A stretch of DNA of 64,000 nt from Planctomycetota bacterium (GTDB lineage Bacteria > Planctomycetota > Phycisphaerae > UBA1845 > PWPN01): the NCBI GenBank assembly GCA_029550525.1, contig JAKPHF010000062.1, forward strand, positions 434,001-498,000. Direction: 5' to 3'. The translations under genes and the position numbers were made by a program. Positions 43,593 through 52,430 of the stretch are shown in pieces; the first letter of the stretch is position 1; each line of letters starts with the position of its first letter. Below the pieces are notes generated by a model. That model saw only the letters and a program-made list of their open reading frames with translations. It made no database searches and was not told the origin of the DNA.

Positions 43593-44790
43593 ATCGCCAT
43601 TCTTCGATTTGGCGGCGTACCGCGTCCAGGGCGACGGCGGCATCCCAGCCATCCAGGAGGCCGTGATCGTAGGACAGCGTGAGCATGATGGTGGGCACGG
43701 CCACAGGGCGGCCCTCAACCAGACGAAGCTCGTCGCGGATCGCCCCCGACGTGAGCAACGCCGTCTGGTAGTTGTTCTGCAATCCCACGTGAAACCGCAC
43801 GGGTTGATCGTTCAGCAGTGACACGGTCAGACAGCCGCCGGCCAGGTCGGCATCGGCCAGCTCGCCGCGAAACGCCGCCATGGCCAGTTCGCCGCAACGG
43901 TTCGCCACTTCTGACAGACTCAATCGGCCGACGTCGCGCACCACCGGCGTATAGAGCAAGCCCTGGTGACTGCGGACGGTGAAGGCGATATCCAGCCGGC
44001 GATAGCGAAAGACGCGCCGATTCAGCCGAAACGCCTGCAGCTTCGGACACGCCGCGACCGCCGCCGCCGCGGCCTTGATCAACACGGCCAGCGGACTGGC
44101 CATTCGGCCGGCTTTCTTGCGGGCTTCCACCCACTCGACCGCCCGTTGCATGTAAACATCCATCATAGCATGGGCAACCACCATGCGAGCCTGCGTCTGC
44201 TGGAGGTGTTGGGCGATCGCCCACTGGTGATTCGACAGCGCCTCGGTTTCCTCGACCATCTCCTCAAGCGCGGGCGGCAGCACCTGATCCGCCACCGCGA
44301 CACTGCGATCCCCACCATCCTCTTGCGGTGTCACGGGTGGGTGCTCGGCAAGATACCGCTCGACGTCGCTGCGGCGGATCCGTCCTTCGGTAGCCGGTAC
44401 AAGCGACAGATCGACGCCCATTCTGCGGGCCAGCTCGATCGCACCGGCTGTGGCCTGCACTTCGGTGGCAGCCGCGACAGCCGGCTGGGCGGCGACATGC
44501 CACGAAAGCATCGACAGGTACGAGTCCACCACCTCGGCCGACGGCCCGATGTACGCGACGACCGCATCGACCTTCACCACGTCGCCCGACCGCACCGCGT
44601 GTCGCACGATCCCTGTGGCCGGGCTGGGCAACTCACCGACCGCCTTGCTGGTCTCGACCTCGCATAACGGCTCGCCTTCGGCCACGCGTCCGCCGTCCCC
44701 GACCCGCCACTCCAGCACGGTCACTTCCTCGTCGTTCACGTTGAACTGCGGCATCCGCACCGCCACGACCGCGCCGCTCTCCGCCGTCAT
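43579..44790 (-). CDS. Lone 2-oxoacid dehydrogenase E2-like acyltransferase
   Basis: A 403-residue protein with an N-terminal lipoyl domain (lipoyl-lysine 49 in CEVETSKAVGE), a peripheral subunit-binding domain (about 118-155, ELARRMGV then RIRRSDVERYL) and a catalytic acyltransferase core whose active-site motif is SYDHGLLDGW (His376, Asp380). ATG 44790 has GGAGG 7 bases upstream. In complete complexes it would take an acyl group from E1 and pass it to CoA, but no E1 or E3 gene is nearby. Instead it follows a carrier-protein gene by 60 bases, which suggests acyl transfer to or from that carrier. Its stop lies in repeat DNA. Confidence 0.82.
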   Translation of the reverse strand: MTAESGAVVAVRMPQFNVNDEEVTVLEWRVGDGGRVAEGEPLCEVETSKAVGELPSPATGIVRHAVRSGDVVKVDAVVAYIGPSAEVVDSYLSMLSWHVAAQPAVAAATEVQATAGAIELARRMGVDLSLVPATEGRIRRSDVERYLAEHPPVTPQEDGGDRSVAVADQVLPPALEEMVEETEALSNHQWAIAQHLQQTQARMVVAHAMMDVYMQRAVEWVEARKKAGRMASPLAVLIKAAAAAVAACPKLQAFRLNRRVFRYRRLDIAFTVRSHQGLLYTPVVRDVGRLSLSEVANRCGELAMAAFRGELADADLAGGCLTVSLLNDQPVRFHVGLQNNYQTALLTSGAIRDELRLVEGRPVAVPTIMLTLSYDHGLLDGWDAAVALDAVRRQIEEWRFDKL

Positions 44791-44850
44791 GATGTGTCCT
44801 CCCCGTGATCCCGGAACCATCGCCCGGGAAAAAACGGCCGGCCCCGCCGA

Positions 44851-45090
44851 TCAGCAGACGCCCTTTTGCTGCAGGCACGACATGATGGCCGACACGCTGC
44901 CCAGCGAGGCGATCTCGTCGTTACCGATCCGCACGCCGAACGTCTTTTCGAGCTCCAGGACGAGCGACAAGTGCGCGACCGACGTCCATCCCGGCACGTC
45001 GGCTGCGGTGGTCTGCGTATCCACGCCGGCGACGGTCGCGTCGTCCAGCTTCAACGCCGACGCCATGCACTTGCGAATCTTGTCGATCAC
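44851..45090 (-). CDS. Acyl carrier protein-like protein
   Basis: A 79-residue four-helix carrier protein of standard size. The phosphopantetheine attachment serine is most likely Ser37 in GWTSVAHLSL, in place of the DSL of fatty-acid ACPs. The C-terminal half (LELEKTFGVRIGNDEI) is canonical. The GTG start is preceded by GGGAGG. It follows the glycosidase-like gene by 22 bases and precedes the E2-like gene, so the three form an operon. The diverged serine context argues against a fatty-acid-synthesis ACP and for a dedicated pathway. Confidence 0.8.
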   Translation of the reverse strand: MIDKIRKCMASALKLDDATVAGVDTQTTAADVPGWTSVAHLSLVLELEKTFGVRIGNDEIASLGSVSAIMSCLQQKGVC

Positions 45091-45112
45091 ATCCGCCTCC
45101 CTGCGGTTGCCG

Positions 45113-46165
45113 CTAGTCTCGGTACCTGACGCCCTCGAGCTTCTTCGACGTGGCCAGGCCGATGGTCCGGTGCTCGCCGCCCTTGCCGTCCGGACCGCAC
45201 GACGTGACGAAGTGGTAATAGACGCCTTCGTGAATCACGATGCTCGGTTTGTGACAATAAATGCTGTCGTAAGTGCCGGGCGGCCCCACGTCCATGATGG
45301 GGTTGAACGGGCTCTTGGTCCAGTGGATCAGGTCGGTCGACGTGGCCAGGCACTCGCGGGCATGCCGGCCGTCGTACGCGAAGTAGTACATCTCCCATGC
45401 GTCACCCGCGGGGGAACGCATGATCCACGGGTCGCCTATGATGTGATGGTCGCGATCCCGCTCGGGATCGCCCTTGCGCAGGATCGGATTGTCCGGATGT
45501 CGATGCCAGGGTCCTTCGAGCCGATCCGCTTTGGCCAGGCCGATCTGCTCGCAGCGGTCGGCCGTGCCGTACGCGTTGTAGAACATCCACCACGCGCCGT
45601 CGTGTCGCATGACGAAAGGCTTGTACAGACAGCCATCGTCCCACGTGCCCTTCTCGCCGACGTCGCGGATGGGGTTGGCGGGCGACCTCGTCCAGTGAAC
45701 GCCGTCCTCCGAGAACGCCAACCCTTGTCGGCCGGGCTTGCTCTCGTACCCCAAACGCGGAAACGCCACGTACACCATGGCCAGCCTGGAGCCGTGTGCC
45801 GTATGGTCCGTCACTTCAAACACGAACGGCCCGCTCACGCCTCCGAAGTCGAACGCTCCTTCGGGGCCGCGCTCGAGCACCTGCTGTCGATCGGTCCAGT
45901 GAATGAGATCCCGGCTGACCGCCCGACCGATGGTCGAGTGCACCACGCCGTCCTTCAGTTGGATGCCGGTGTAGTACATCCACCACTCGTCGCCGCGGCG
46001 GATGACCATCGGACACTCGACCTTGTGGCTGTCGAACAGCGACGGATCCTCCGATCGCGGCCGGAGTACCGGCTCCGCCAGCTTGTAGCGCTGCAAGTGT
46101 GCCGGCCGATCCCCGGTAGCCGCCGCCGTTATCGTGCCCAGGAAGGTCGCGAATATCGCCAGCAT
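45113..46165 (-). CDS. Secreted five-bladed-propeller glycosidase-like protein (GH43/GH32/GH130 type)
   Basis: A 350-residue protein with a short signal peptide (MLAIFATFLGTITAAATG). Five propeller blades carry repeated phrases of the kind DEWWMYYTG, AWWMFYNAY and AWEMYYFAY, and SRDLIHWT and STDLIHWT. An early VECPMVI and a DDGCLYKP segment offer acidic residues in the positions used by GH43-like enzymes, but I cannot assign the triad. AAGGGAA lies 4 bases before ATG. Its last codon is 22 bases before the carrier-protein gene, an unexpected partner for an exported propeller. Confidence 0.65.
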   Translation of the reverse strand: MLAIFATFLGTITAAATGDRPAHLQRYKLAEPVLRPRSEDPSLFDSHKVECPMVIRRGDEWWMYYTGIQLKDGVVHSTIGRAVSRDLIHWTDRQQVLERGPEGAFDFGGVSGPFVFEVTDHTAHGSRLAMVYVAFPRLGYESKPGRQGLAFSEDGVHWTRSPANPIRDVGEKGTWDDGCLYKPFVMRHDGAWWMFYNAYGTADRCEQIGLAKADRLEGPWHRHPDNPILRKGDPERDRDHHIIGDPWIMRSPAGDAWEMYYFAYDGRHARECLATSTDLIHWTKSPFNPIMDVGPPGTYDSIYCHKPSIVIHEGVYYHFVTSCGPDGKGGEHRTIGLATSKKLEGVRYRD

Positions 46166-46275
46166 TGAGTTCCCTTAGATGTCCGCCCGTTCAGAATCCG
46201 TGTGCCGGTTCTGATCGCCGGCTTCTCCGGCACGTCGCCACGCGTCTCGTACGCTTGGAACCTGTAAGCTGAGGC

Positions 46276-46317
46276 GCTTTCACCAGCCCCCAGCCGCCAG
46301 TCCCCAACCCCCAACGA
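46276..46317. repeat. CTGGGG-word repeat after top6A
   Basis: Read on the minus strand just after the top6A stop, the words GTTGGGGACTGG and CGGCTGGGGGCTGG form a tandem of degenerate CTGGGG units (46281-46315). Their complement is the arm seen at 12682-12691 after the beta-helix gene. The first repeat word begins 2-4 bases after the stop codon. Confidence 0.7.
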
Positions 46318-47496
46318 TCAGTCCAGCCACTGCTTCTTGTCCTTGAGCTTGGCGGGCACGTACTCCTCCGCGAGGTACGTCAGCCGCTTGGTCGTGAGCG
46401 CTTCGACTTCCATCTTGAAGCCGTTCTGCATCATCTTGCGGATCTCTTTTTCCCAGTGCTTCTTGCCCTTGAACCACGGGTAATTGAGGATCTGCTTGGC
46501 CCGCCGGATGTCGTTATCGTCCAGACCGATCTTCACGTCGTCGCTCAGACCGAAGCGGTCGTAATCGAAGCTGGACACGCCGATGAACATGGCCTGGGGT
46601 ACAGCCATCCGCTGGCTCTCGTAGGCCAGGCTGATCGACCCCTGCTTGATGACGCTGTAGATGTAGTACCCCCACGGATCGCAGTCGAGCAGACAGTACA
46701 CCGGCAGCTTGAGCTCATCATGCATCCGCCGGAGCAGCCGTCGCATGCCGCGGGCGGGCTGGCCGCCGCCGTGCGTGACGATGCAGTTGTGCGTCTCGTG
46801 GAACCGGTCTTCGTAGAACCGCCGCCACACGGTATCCTTTTCGACGTGCAGGATGAACTTGGCACTGCACTTCTTGAACTGGATCACATCCGGCTCGACG
46901 ATGCTGGGCACGGGATAGCCCGCGCTGCCCATCTTCATGCAGTCCAGCGTATTGCCGTCGTCCACCAGCGTGATGGGCCCGACCAGGCTGCCGCGGTTGC
47001 TGGCAAAGACATGTAGCTCCTCGCGCAGGGCGTCGATGGTGACCTCGAGATCTTCGATGATCGGATCGGACTCTTCCTGGCTGTTGAACGTCTTCTCTTT
47101 CGTGCCGGCCACGTCGTGCTTGCTGCGATAATACAGCTGACGAATGCTGGCCGTCTTGCCCTCTTCGATGAGCTGCTTGCACTGAGCCGCCACCAGAGCC
47201 GTCTGCATGAACTTCTTGGCCATGTTCAGATCGAAGAAGGCGCGAGACTGCTTGTTCTCGCCCATTTCGATGATGGCCCGCTTGGGATTGAACTTGACGT
47301 TCGACAGCGCCCGAATGGGGATTTCCAGCTTGGGCGTCATCTTCTTGCTGGCCGCCCTGGCGATGCTCTCGGCCAGGCCCTCCAGCTTGCGCGTCGTCTC
47401 CTTGGCCTTGGCGGTGGCCAGGGCCGAGCGGCGCCCGCCCGAAGCCGCGGCGACCTTCGATTCTGCACTGCTCCTCTTGGCTGCTTTCTTGGCCAA
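46318..47496 (-). CDS. top6A: DNA topoisomerase VI subunit A (Spo11-like)
   Basis: A 392-residue type IIB topoisomerase cleavage subunit. A Lys/Ala-rich extension of about 50 residues precedes the CAP domain with the catalytic tyrosine (Tyr123 in RQLYYRSK). The Toprim domain has LLDCDPWGYYIY with the metal-binding aspartates, and GGGQPARGMRRLL precedes it. I chose TTG 47496 because GGAG lies 7 bases upstream; the longer frame to 47553 starts in sequence without a site. It works with subunit B encoded 131 bases upstream to relax or decatenate DNA by double-strand passage. Topo VI is typical of archaea and plants and rare in bacteria. Confidence 0.9.
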   Translation of the reverse strand: MAKKAAKRSSAESKVAAASGGRRSALATAKAKETTRKLEGLAESIARAASKKMTPKLEIPIRALSNVKFNPKRAIIEMGENKQSRAFFDLNMAKKFMQTALVAAQCKQLIEEGKTASIRQLYYRSKHDVAGTKEKTFNSQEESDPIIEDLEVTIDALREELHVFASNRGSLVGPITLVDDGNTLDCMKMGSAGYPVPSIVEPDVIQFKKCSAKFILHVEKDTVWRRFYEDRFHETHNCIVTHGGGQPARGMRRLLRRMHDELKLPVYCLLDCDPWGYYIYSVIKQGSISLAYESQRMAVPQAMFIGVSSFDYDRFGLSDDVKIGLDDNDIRRAKQILNYPWFKGKKHWEKEIRKMMQNGFKMEVEALTTKRLTYLAEEYVPAKLKDKKQWLD

Positions 47497-47627
47497 CTCG
47501 TATCTCCGTGACGAATAGCTGCGCCGCCAAAGGCACAACTCAACGATTCTCAAACAAACCGAACAACTGCCCCACTCAGCGCGCCCACCGGACCTGGCCC
47601 GCGCCCTGAGAGGGAACGCGGGTCGCG

Positions 47628-49589
47628 TTACGACGCCTGGCTGAACAGCGTGCCCGGCGGGGCACTGGGTGCGGCATCCTCGGCCTGGGCGTCGGGATCG
47701 ACCACGACCGTGTTCGGGCCGAACTCACTGTCCATCTTCAGCGACTTGATAGGCCGGCCATGCTCGTCGAGTTGTTCGTCGGCCTGGGCCGTCAGCTTTG
47801 TGGCCATAGCCAACAGTTGCTCGCGCAGCGCGTTCGCATCGATCTTGGGGTTCAACACCGAGCAGGCGCTGACCACTTCCGGGATGTAGCGGGCAAAAAC
47901 GCTTCGCCGCTCGCCCTGGTACTTCATCTTGCGCTTGCGGTTCAAGTAAGCGGCGAGCTTTCGACCGCAATCCTGCAGGGCCAGCTTGATCTCCGCTCGA
48001 ATCTCGTCGTAGTCGGCGATCGCCTCCTTCGACTCGGACGTGAACGGCACCCACACGCTGGCCATGTGCACCATGATCACCAGCGGCCCTTGGGGCAACG
48101 ATCCGCTGCTTTGCGACAGCCCGTAGCGCCGCCAATCCAGATCCACCAGCGTCTTGAAGATGCAGCACGCCGACTGTTGATACAGCAGCGGTACGCGGTT
48201 GGCGAAACGAATCACACGTGCCAGCGGCACCTGCGGCGTCGAGCCGTTGCCGAACTTCTTGCCCTTGCGGCCCTTGCCGTTCTGCTCGACGGGCGGCTCC
48301 TCGTCGCTGGTCTTGGGATCGGGACCCAGCGCACCGCCGAATGCCAGCCCCGCTTCAATCTGGAAGGGGTTTCCGCGATAGACTGCCGGCGGCCGCGTGG
48401 AAGCGGTGAAGAACTCGGCCTTCACGCCCTTGAGCATACCCGTGAGGATCTGCTCGGCTCCGATCGGCGCCAGGCAGTTGGTCGGCGGGGCCATCAACCG
48501 CGTTTCCTGGATCGCCTTGTACAGCTTTTCCGCTTCCTGGCGGGCGATCCGCTTGGGATGCGAACGCGGGTTGAGCTTGGCCCTCGCGCAGATCTCCTCG
48601 GCCACCTTGTTGCCCACCCGGCAGAACTCGGTGGTGAGGAATCCGCTCAACCAATGCGACTTGGTGTCTTGCAGCATCTTGATGAGCATGCCCAACTCGA
48701 CGCCCAGCGGGTGAGGCTTGATGGCCTCGGTCTGAGCGGGCATGACATCCGTGCCGCGATCGTACACCACCGGCTCGCCCACCGGCGGCGCGTAGATGAA
48801 CTTCGCGTGCGGGTTGGCGATCGCCGTCTGCTCCATGTACTCGTCCACGGACTGGCGGCCTTTGTTGTACGAGGCGGCCAGCTCGATCTCCACCTGCGTG
48901 CCGTGCTCCCAATCGACGTCGATCTCGGCATCCTTGACGATGTTGGGCGAGTTGGTTTTGGTGTCGATCTGGATTTCGTAGCTGTGAGCGGGCTTCTTGG
49001 CCGACGTCCGCGAGACGATGCGAATGCTCTTGCCCGTGGTGAGCAACCCGTACATGCCGGCCGCCGAGATACCGATGCCCTGCTGGCCTCGCGACATCTT
49101 GAGCCGGTGAAACTTCGAGCCGTACAGGAGCTTCCCGAACACGTTGGGGATCTGCTGCTTGATGATGCCCGGGCCGTTGTCCTTCACCAGGACACGGAAG
49201 CGATCCTCGCCCGTCTGCGTGATGCGGACTTCGATCTCAGGATGGATGCCCGCTTCTTCGCAGGCGTCCAGCGAATTGTCCACCGCCTCTTTGACGGTCA
49301 TGAGCAGGGCCTTGCGCTTGTTGTCAAAGCCCAGGAGGTGGCGATTCTTGGCGAAAAACTCGGAAACCGAGATGTCCCGCTGCTGACTGGCCAGGGTTTC
49401 GGCGGTCGCGCGGCCGAGCCTGGCTTTGGGCTTGGCGTCCGCCTTGACCTTCGCCGGCGGGAACGTTTTGGGGCTTGTCGCTTTTGATTTCACGTCATCA
49501 CCCGGACCCGACGCTGCAAATGACAGCGCCAGTTGCCCTGCGGGGTCCTTTCGTTGTGTCGGTTCGGATGCGCCATCCGTGGCATGCAT
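47628..49589 (-). CDS. top6B: DNA topoisomerase VI subunit B (GHKL ATPase)
   Basis: A 653-residue ATPase subunit. After a disordered basic leader of about 68 residues come the Bergerat-fold motifs: KEAVDNSLDAC (Glu101, Asn105), VKDNGPGI, and the lid SRGQQGIGISAAG. An H2TH region, a transducer domain and an acidic C-terminal tail follow. ATG 49589 has GGGAG 8 bases upstream and lies about 30 bases downstream of a perfect minus-strand TATAAT. It would hydrolyse ATP to drive strand passage with subunit A. The 131-base spacer to top6A holds no other gene. Confidence 0.92.
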   Translation of the reverse strand: MHATDGASEPTQRKDPAGQLALSFAASGPGDDVKSKATSPKTFPPAKVKADAKPKARLGRATAETLASQQRDISVSEFFAKNRHLLGFDNKRKALLMTVKEAVDNSLDACEEAGIHPEIEVRITQTGEDRFRVLVKDNGPGIIKQQIPNVFGKLLYGSKFHRLKMSRGQQGIGISAAGMYGLLTTGKSIRIVSRTSAKKPAHSYEIQIDTKTNSPNIVKDAEIDVDWEHGTQVEIELAASYNKGRQSVDEYMEQTAIANPHAKFIYAPPVGEPVVYDRGTDVMPAQTEAIKPHPLGVELGMLIKMLQDTKSHWLSGFLTTEFCRVGNKVAEEICARAKLNPRSHPKRIARQEAEKLYKAIQETRLMAPPTNCLAPIGAEQILTGMLKGVKAEFFTASTRPPAVYRGNPFQIEAGLAFGGALGPDPKTSDEEPPVEQNGKGRKGKKFGNGSTPQVPLARVIRFANRVPLLYQQSACCIFKTLVDLDWRRYGLSQSSGSLPQGPLVIMVHMASVWVPFTSESKEAIADYDEIRAEIKLALQDCGRKLAAYLNRKRKMKYQGERRSVFARYIPEVVSACSVLNPKIDANALREQLLAMATKLTAQADEQLDEHGRPIKSLKMDSEFGPNTVVVDPDAQAEDAAPSAPPGTLFSQAS

Positions 49590-49909
49590 GGTGAGTACTC
49601 CCATCCAACGGGAGGTATGCGAATTATAATCAGGCTCTCGCCCGAACTGTTGGCCGGGCCAGCCCCCAAAATTACCCATTTATTCGACCAGCCCGCTGAC
49701 GTCAACCTCCAAACCGGCCGAACGACCCTCGCGCCGCTCTGTAAGCCACCGGCTTCAACTGGAGCGTCGGCACAATCCCGTGTCCCCGCCTGGGGCTCGG
49801 CCGGCTCACGCCTCCCGTGCGACGTCTGGTTTTGTCGGCAAGACGCTCCGCTTGGATTCCCGCCGCCTACAAGTACTCAAAGGAGGTAGTCCCGGCGCGA
49901 CTTGCAGGA
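49590..49909. other. 320-base divergent region between top6B and egtB
   Basis: It holds the top6B promoter box at the left and, at 49880-49887, an AAAGGAGG sequence identical to an ideal Shine-Dalgarno but 22 bases from the egtB ATG. Nothing else is recognised. Confidence 0.4.
49623..49628 (-). promoter_or_regulatory. Perfect TATAAT -10 box of the topoisomerase VI operon
   Basis: On the minus strand this is TATAAT. It predicts transcription start near 49615 and a short leader before ATG 49589. The -35 region about 17 bases upstream does not match TTGACA well. Confidence 0.5.
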
Positions 49910-51250
49910 ATGAGCCGACAGGATTCCCCATCGCCGGCCGTCATCGAACGCGAGCCGCCCGCCCCGGCGGCAGCAGACCTGGTGCAGCGATACCGGCGGA
50001 TACGGGCGGCCACCGAGCGGTTGTGCGAGCCGCTGGAGACCGAGGACTTCGTCATCCAATCCATGCCCGACGTCAGCCCCGCCAAGTGGCACTTGGCCCA
50101 CACGAGCTGGTTTTTCGAAACATTTCTGGTGGCACCGCAACAACCGAGCTACCGGCCGTTTCATCCGCAGTACAGCTACCTGTTCAACTCCTACTACGTA
50201 TCGGTCGGCGAGCGGCACGAGCGTCCGCGCCGCGGCCTGTTGAGCCGGCCCACGGTGAGCGAAGTCTACGCCTATCGCCGGTACGTCGATGAGCACATGA
50301 TCGCCTGGCTTGAACAACTCGACGCCGGTGCCCTCCGGCGATTCGGGCCGCTCGTCGAGTTGGGCCTGAATCACGAGCAACAGCACCAGGAACTGCTACT
50401 GACCGACATCAAGCACGTATTCGGGATCAACCCGCTGCACCCCGTCTACCGGCGCCGGGAAGCCCCGCCGTCCGGAGAGGCAGCGCCCGCCGCACCGGCG
50501 ACTCCCACCCACTGGGTCGCGTTCCCGGAAAGCATCGAGTGGATCGGCCATGCCGGCGGCTCTTTCGCTTACGACAACGAACTGCCGCGACACCGCGTGT
50601 TGATCGAGCCCTTCCGGATCGCCTCACGGCCGGTGACCAACGGCGAGTTCCGCGCGTTCGTGGAGGACGGTGGCTACACGCGGGCGAGCCTTTGGCTGTC
50701 CGACGGGTGGGCCACCGTCGAACAGGAACGATGGCACGCGCCGCTGTACTGGATCCGGCAAAACGGCACGTGGTGGCAGTATACGCTGACCGGCGTGCTA
50801 CCGCTGGCCAATGATGAGCCCGTCTGCCATGTGAGCTATTTCGAGGCCGACGCCTACGCGCGCTGGGCCGGGGCACGGCTGCCCACCGAGTTCGAATGGG
50901 AATACGCCGCCCGCGACTTGCCCGTGCAGGGCAACTTCGTCGAGAGCGGTTGGTTTCATCCCCGCCCCATCGCCAATCATCCGGCCCGCACCGAAAACGC
51001 GGCCCCGCTCGACCAAATGTTCGGCGACGTGTGGGAATGGACCGCCAGCCAATACTCGCCCTACCCCGGATACGTCCAGCCCCCGGGCGCGGTGGGCGAG
51101 TACAACGGAAAGTTCATGTGCAACCAGTTCGTCCTCCGCGGTGGTTCGTGCGCAACTCCGCGCGACCACCTGCGGCCGACCTACCGGAACTTCTTCCCAC
51201 CGGCGGCTCGGTGGCAGTTCACCGGCGTTCGACTGGCCCAGAATCCATGA
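49910..51250 (+). CDS. egtB: Ergothioneine biosynthesis sulfoxide synthase EgtB
   Basis: A 446-residue non-haem iron enzyme that joins a thiol to hercynine to form the sulfoxide precursor of ergothioneine. The N-terminal DinB-like four-helix domain has KWHLAHTSWFFE (His61, His64) and the iron-binding NHEQQHQELL (His155, His159). The C-terminal formylglycine-generating-type domain contains WVAFPESIEWIG, HVSYFEADAYARWAG, FGDVWEWTASQYSPYPGY and RGGSCAT. ATG 49910 is the first in-frame start after the AAAGGAGG at 49880, which is 22 bases away, so initiation is unusual. The stop overlaps egtD by ATGA. Whether it uses cysteine or gamma-glutamylcysteine is not determined. Confidence 0.92.
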   Translation: MSRQDSPSPAVIEREPPAPAAADLVQRYRRIRAATERLCEPLETEDFVIQSMPDVSPAKWHLAHTSWFFETFLVAPQQPSYRPFHPQYSYLFNSYYVSVGERHERPRRGLLSRPTVSEVYAYRRYVDEHMIAWLEQLDAGALRRFGPLVELGLNHEQQHQELLLTDIKHVFGINPLHPVYRRREAPPSGEAAPAAPATPTHWVAFPESIEWIGHAGGSFAYDNELPRHRVLIEPFRIASRPVTNGEFRAFVEDGGYTRASLWLSDGWATVEQERWHAPLYWIRQNGTWWQYTLTGVLPLANDEPVCHVSYFEADAYARWAGARLPTEFEWEYAARDLPVQGNFVESGWFHPRPIANHPARTENAAPLDQMFGDVWEWTASQYSPYPGYVQPPGAVGEYNGKFMCNQFVLRGGSCATPRDHLRPTYRNFFPPAARWQFTGVRLAQNP

Positions 51251-52269
51251 ATTCCGACACCATGCAGCCATCCATCCACGACCCGGAGCATGCGTCACGA
51301 AGCCCTTTCGCCGCCGACGTGCGAATCGGTTTGAACCGGCCTCAAAAACGGCTGAACTGCAAGTATTTCTACGACGAACGCGGGGCCGCCCTGTTCGATC
51401 GCATTTGCGAGCTACCCGAGTACTACCTGACGCGGACCGAGATGCAGATCATGAGCCGCTACCGCGAGCAGATGGCGGCGGCGATCGGACCTCGTGCCGT
51501 GCTCGTCGAACTGGGCAGTGGATCCGCGGTCAAGACCCGCCTGCTGCTGGAAAGCCTGGCCGCGCCGGCCGCCTACGTGCCGGTGGACATCGCCGCTGAA
51601 CAACTGGAGCACGTGGCACGCCACATCGCCGCCGATCACCCGCACCTGGACGTGGCCCCGGTGTGCGCGGACTTCACCCGGCCGTTCCGTCTGCCGCAAC
51701 TGAGATATCCCTCGGCCCGGCGGGTGCTGTACTTCCCCGGATCGACCATCGGCAACTTCTCGCCGCGGCAGGCCGCGCGGTTTCTTCGCCAACTGGCGTC
51801 GATCGCGGGCCCCGGCGGGGCTTTGCTCATCGGCGTGGATCTCGACAAGGATCCCGCCGTGCTGCACGCCGCCTACAACGATACCGAGGGCGTCACCGCC
51901 GAGTTCAACCTGAACATCCTGCATCGCATCAACCGCGAGTTGGGAGGCACGTTCGATCCGAACGACTTTCGGCACTACGCGTTCTACAATCCTCGGCATG
52001 GCCGCGTGGAAATGCACCTGGTCAGCCGGCGCGAACAATCCGTCCAGGCCGCGGGCACGCATTTCCGGTTTCGCGCCGGCGAGAGTATCTTCACGGAAAG
52101 CTCCTACAAGCACGATCTGAATGCGTTCGTCAGCCTGGCCGACGCGGCCGGCTTCACCCTCACACACGTGTGGACCGATCCGCGGCGGTGGTTCAGCGTG
52201 CAACTCTACTCGACGGCATCACCGGCTGATCCCGGCAGTGTGCATCATGCGGAAACCGCGGAGCGATAA
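51247..52269 (+). CDS. egtD: L-histidine N-alpha-methyltransferase EgtD
   Basis: A 340-residue SAM methyltransferase that converts histidine to hercynine, the first step of ergothioneine synthesis. Hallmarks are KYFYDERGAALFDRICELPEYYLTRTE, VELGSGSAVKT (SAM loop, residues 90-93), LYFPGSTIGNF and the C-terminal SIFTESSYKHDLNAF. It is translationally coupled to egtB. No egtC or egtE is adjacent, as in many anaerobic or minimal pathways where a general C-S lyase finishes the route. A small GC hairpin (52284-52297) follows the stop. Confidence 0.94.
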   Translation: MNSDTMQPSIHDPEHASRSPFAADVRIGLNRPQKRLNCKYFYDERGAALFDRICELPEYYLTRTEMQIMSRYREQMAAAIGPRAVLVELGSGSAVKTRLLLESLAAPAAYVPVDIAAEQLEHVARHIAADHPHLDVAPVCADFTRPFRLPQLRYPSARRVLYFPGSTIGNFSPRQAARFLRQLASIAGPGGALLIGVDLDKDPAVLHAAYNDTEGVTAEFNLNILHRINRELGGTFDPNDFRHYAFYNPRHGRVEMHLVSRREQSVQAAGTHFRFRAGESIFTESSYKHDLNAFVSLADAAGFTLTHVWTDPRRWFSVQLYSTASPADPGSVHHAETAER

Positions 52270-52283
52270 GGCGACGGCGTACT

Positions 52284-52297
52284 CGCCCGTTCGGGCG
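52284..52297. terminator. Small GC hairpin after egtD
   Basis: CGCCCG and CGGGCG are separated by TT, 14 bases after the egtD stop. There is no U-run, so it may only be a 3' mRNA cap. Confidence 0.3.
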
Positions 52298-52430
52298 TTC
52301 GCCCAAAGAGGACCAGGGCGGTTGAAGCCCTTCACGGCCGGTTCCTAGACTTGGATACAGGGACGAGTCGCTGGCCCCTGATTGCGGCTCGAATTCCATC
52401 TATGAGAAACGGGGGTCTGGAGACGCGATC

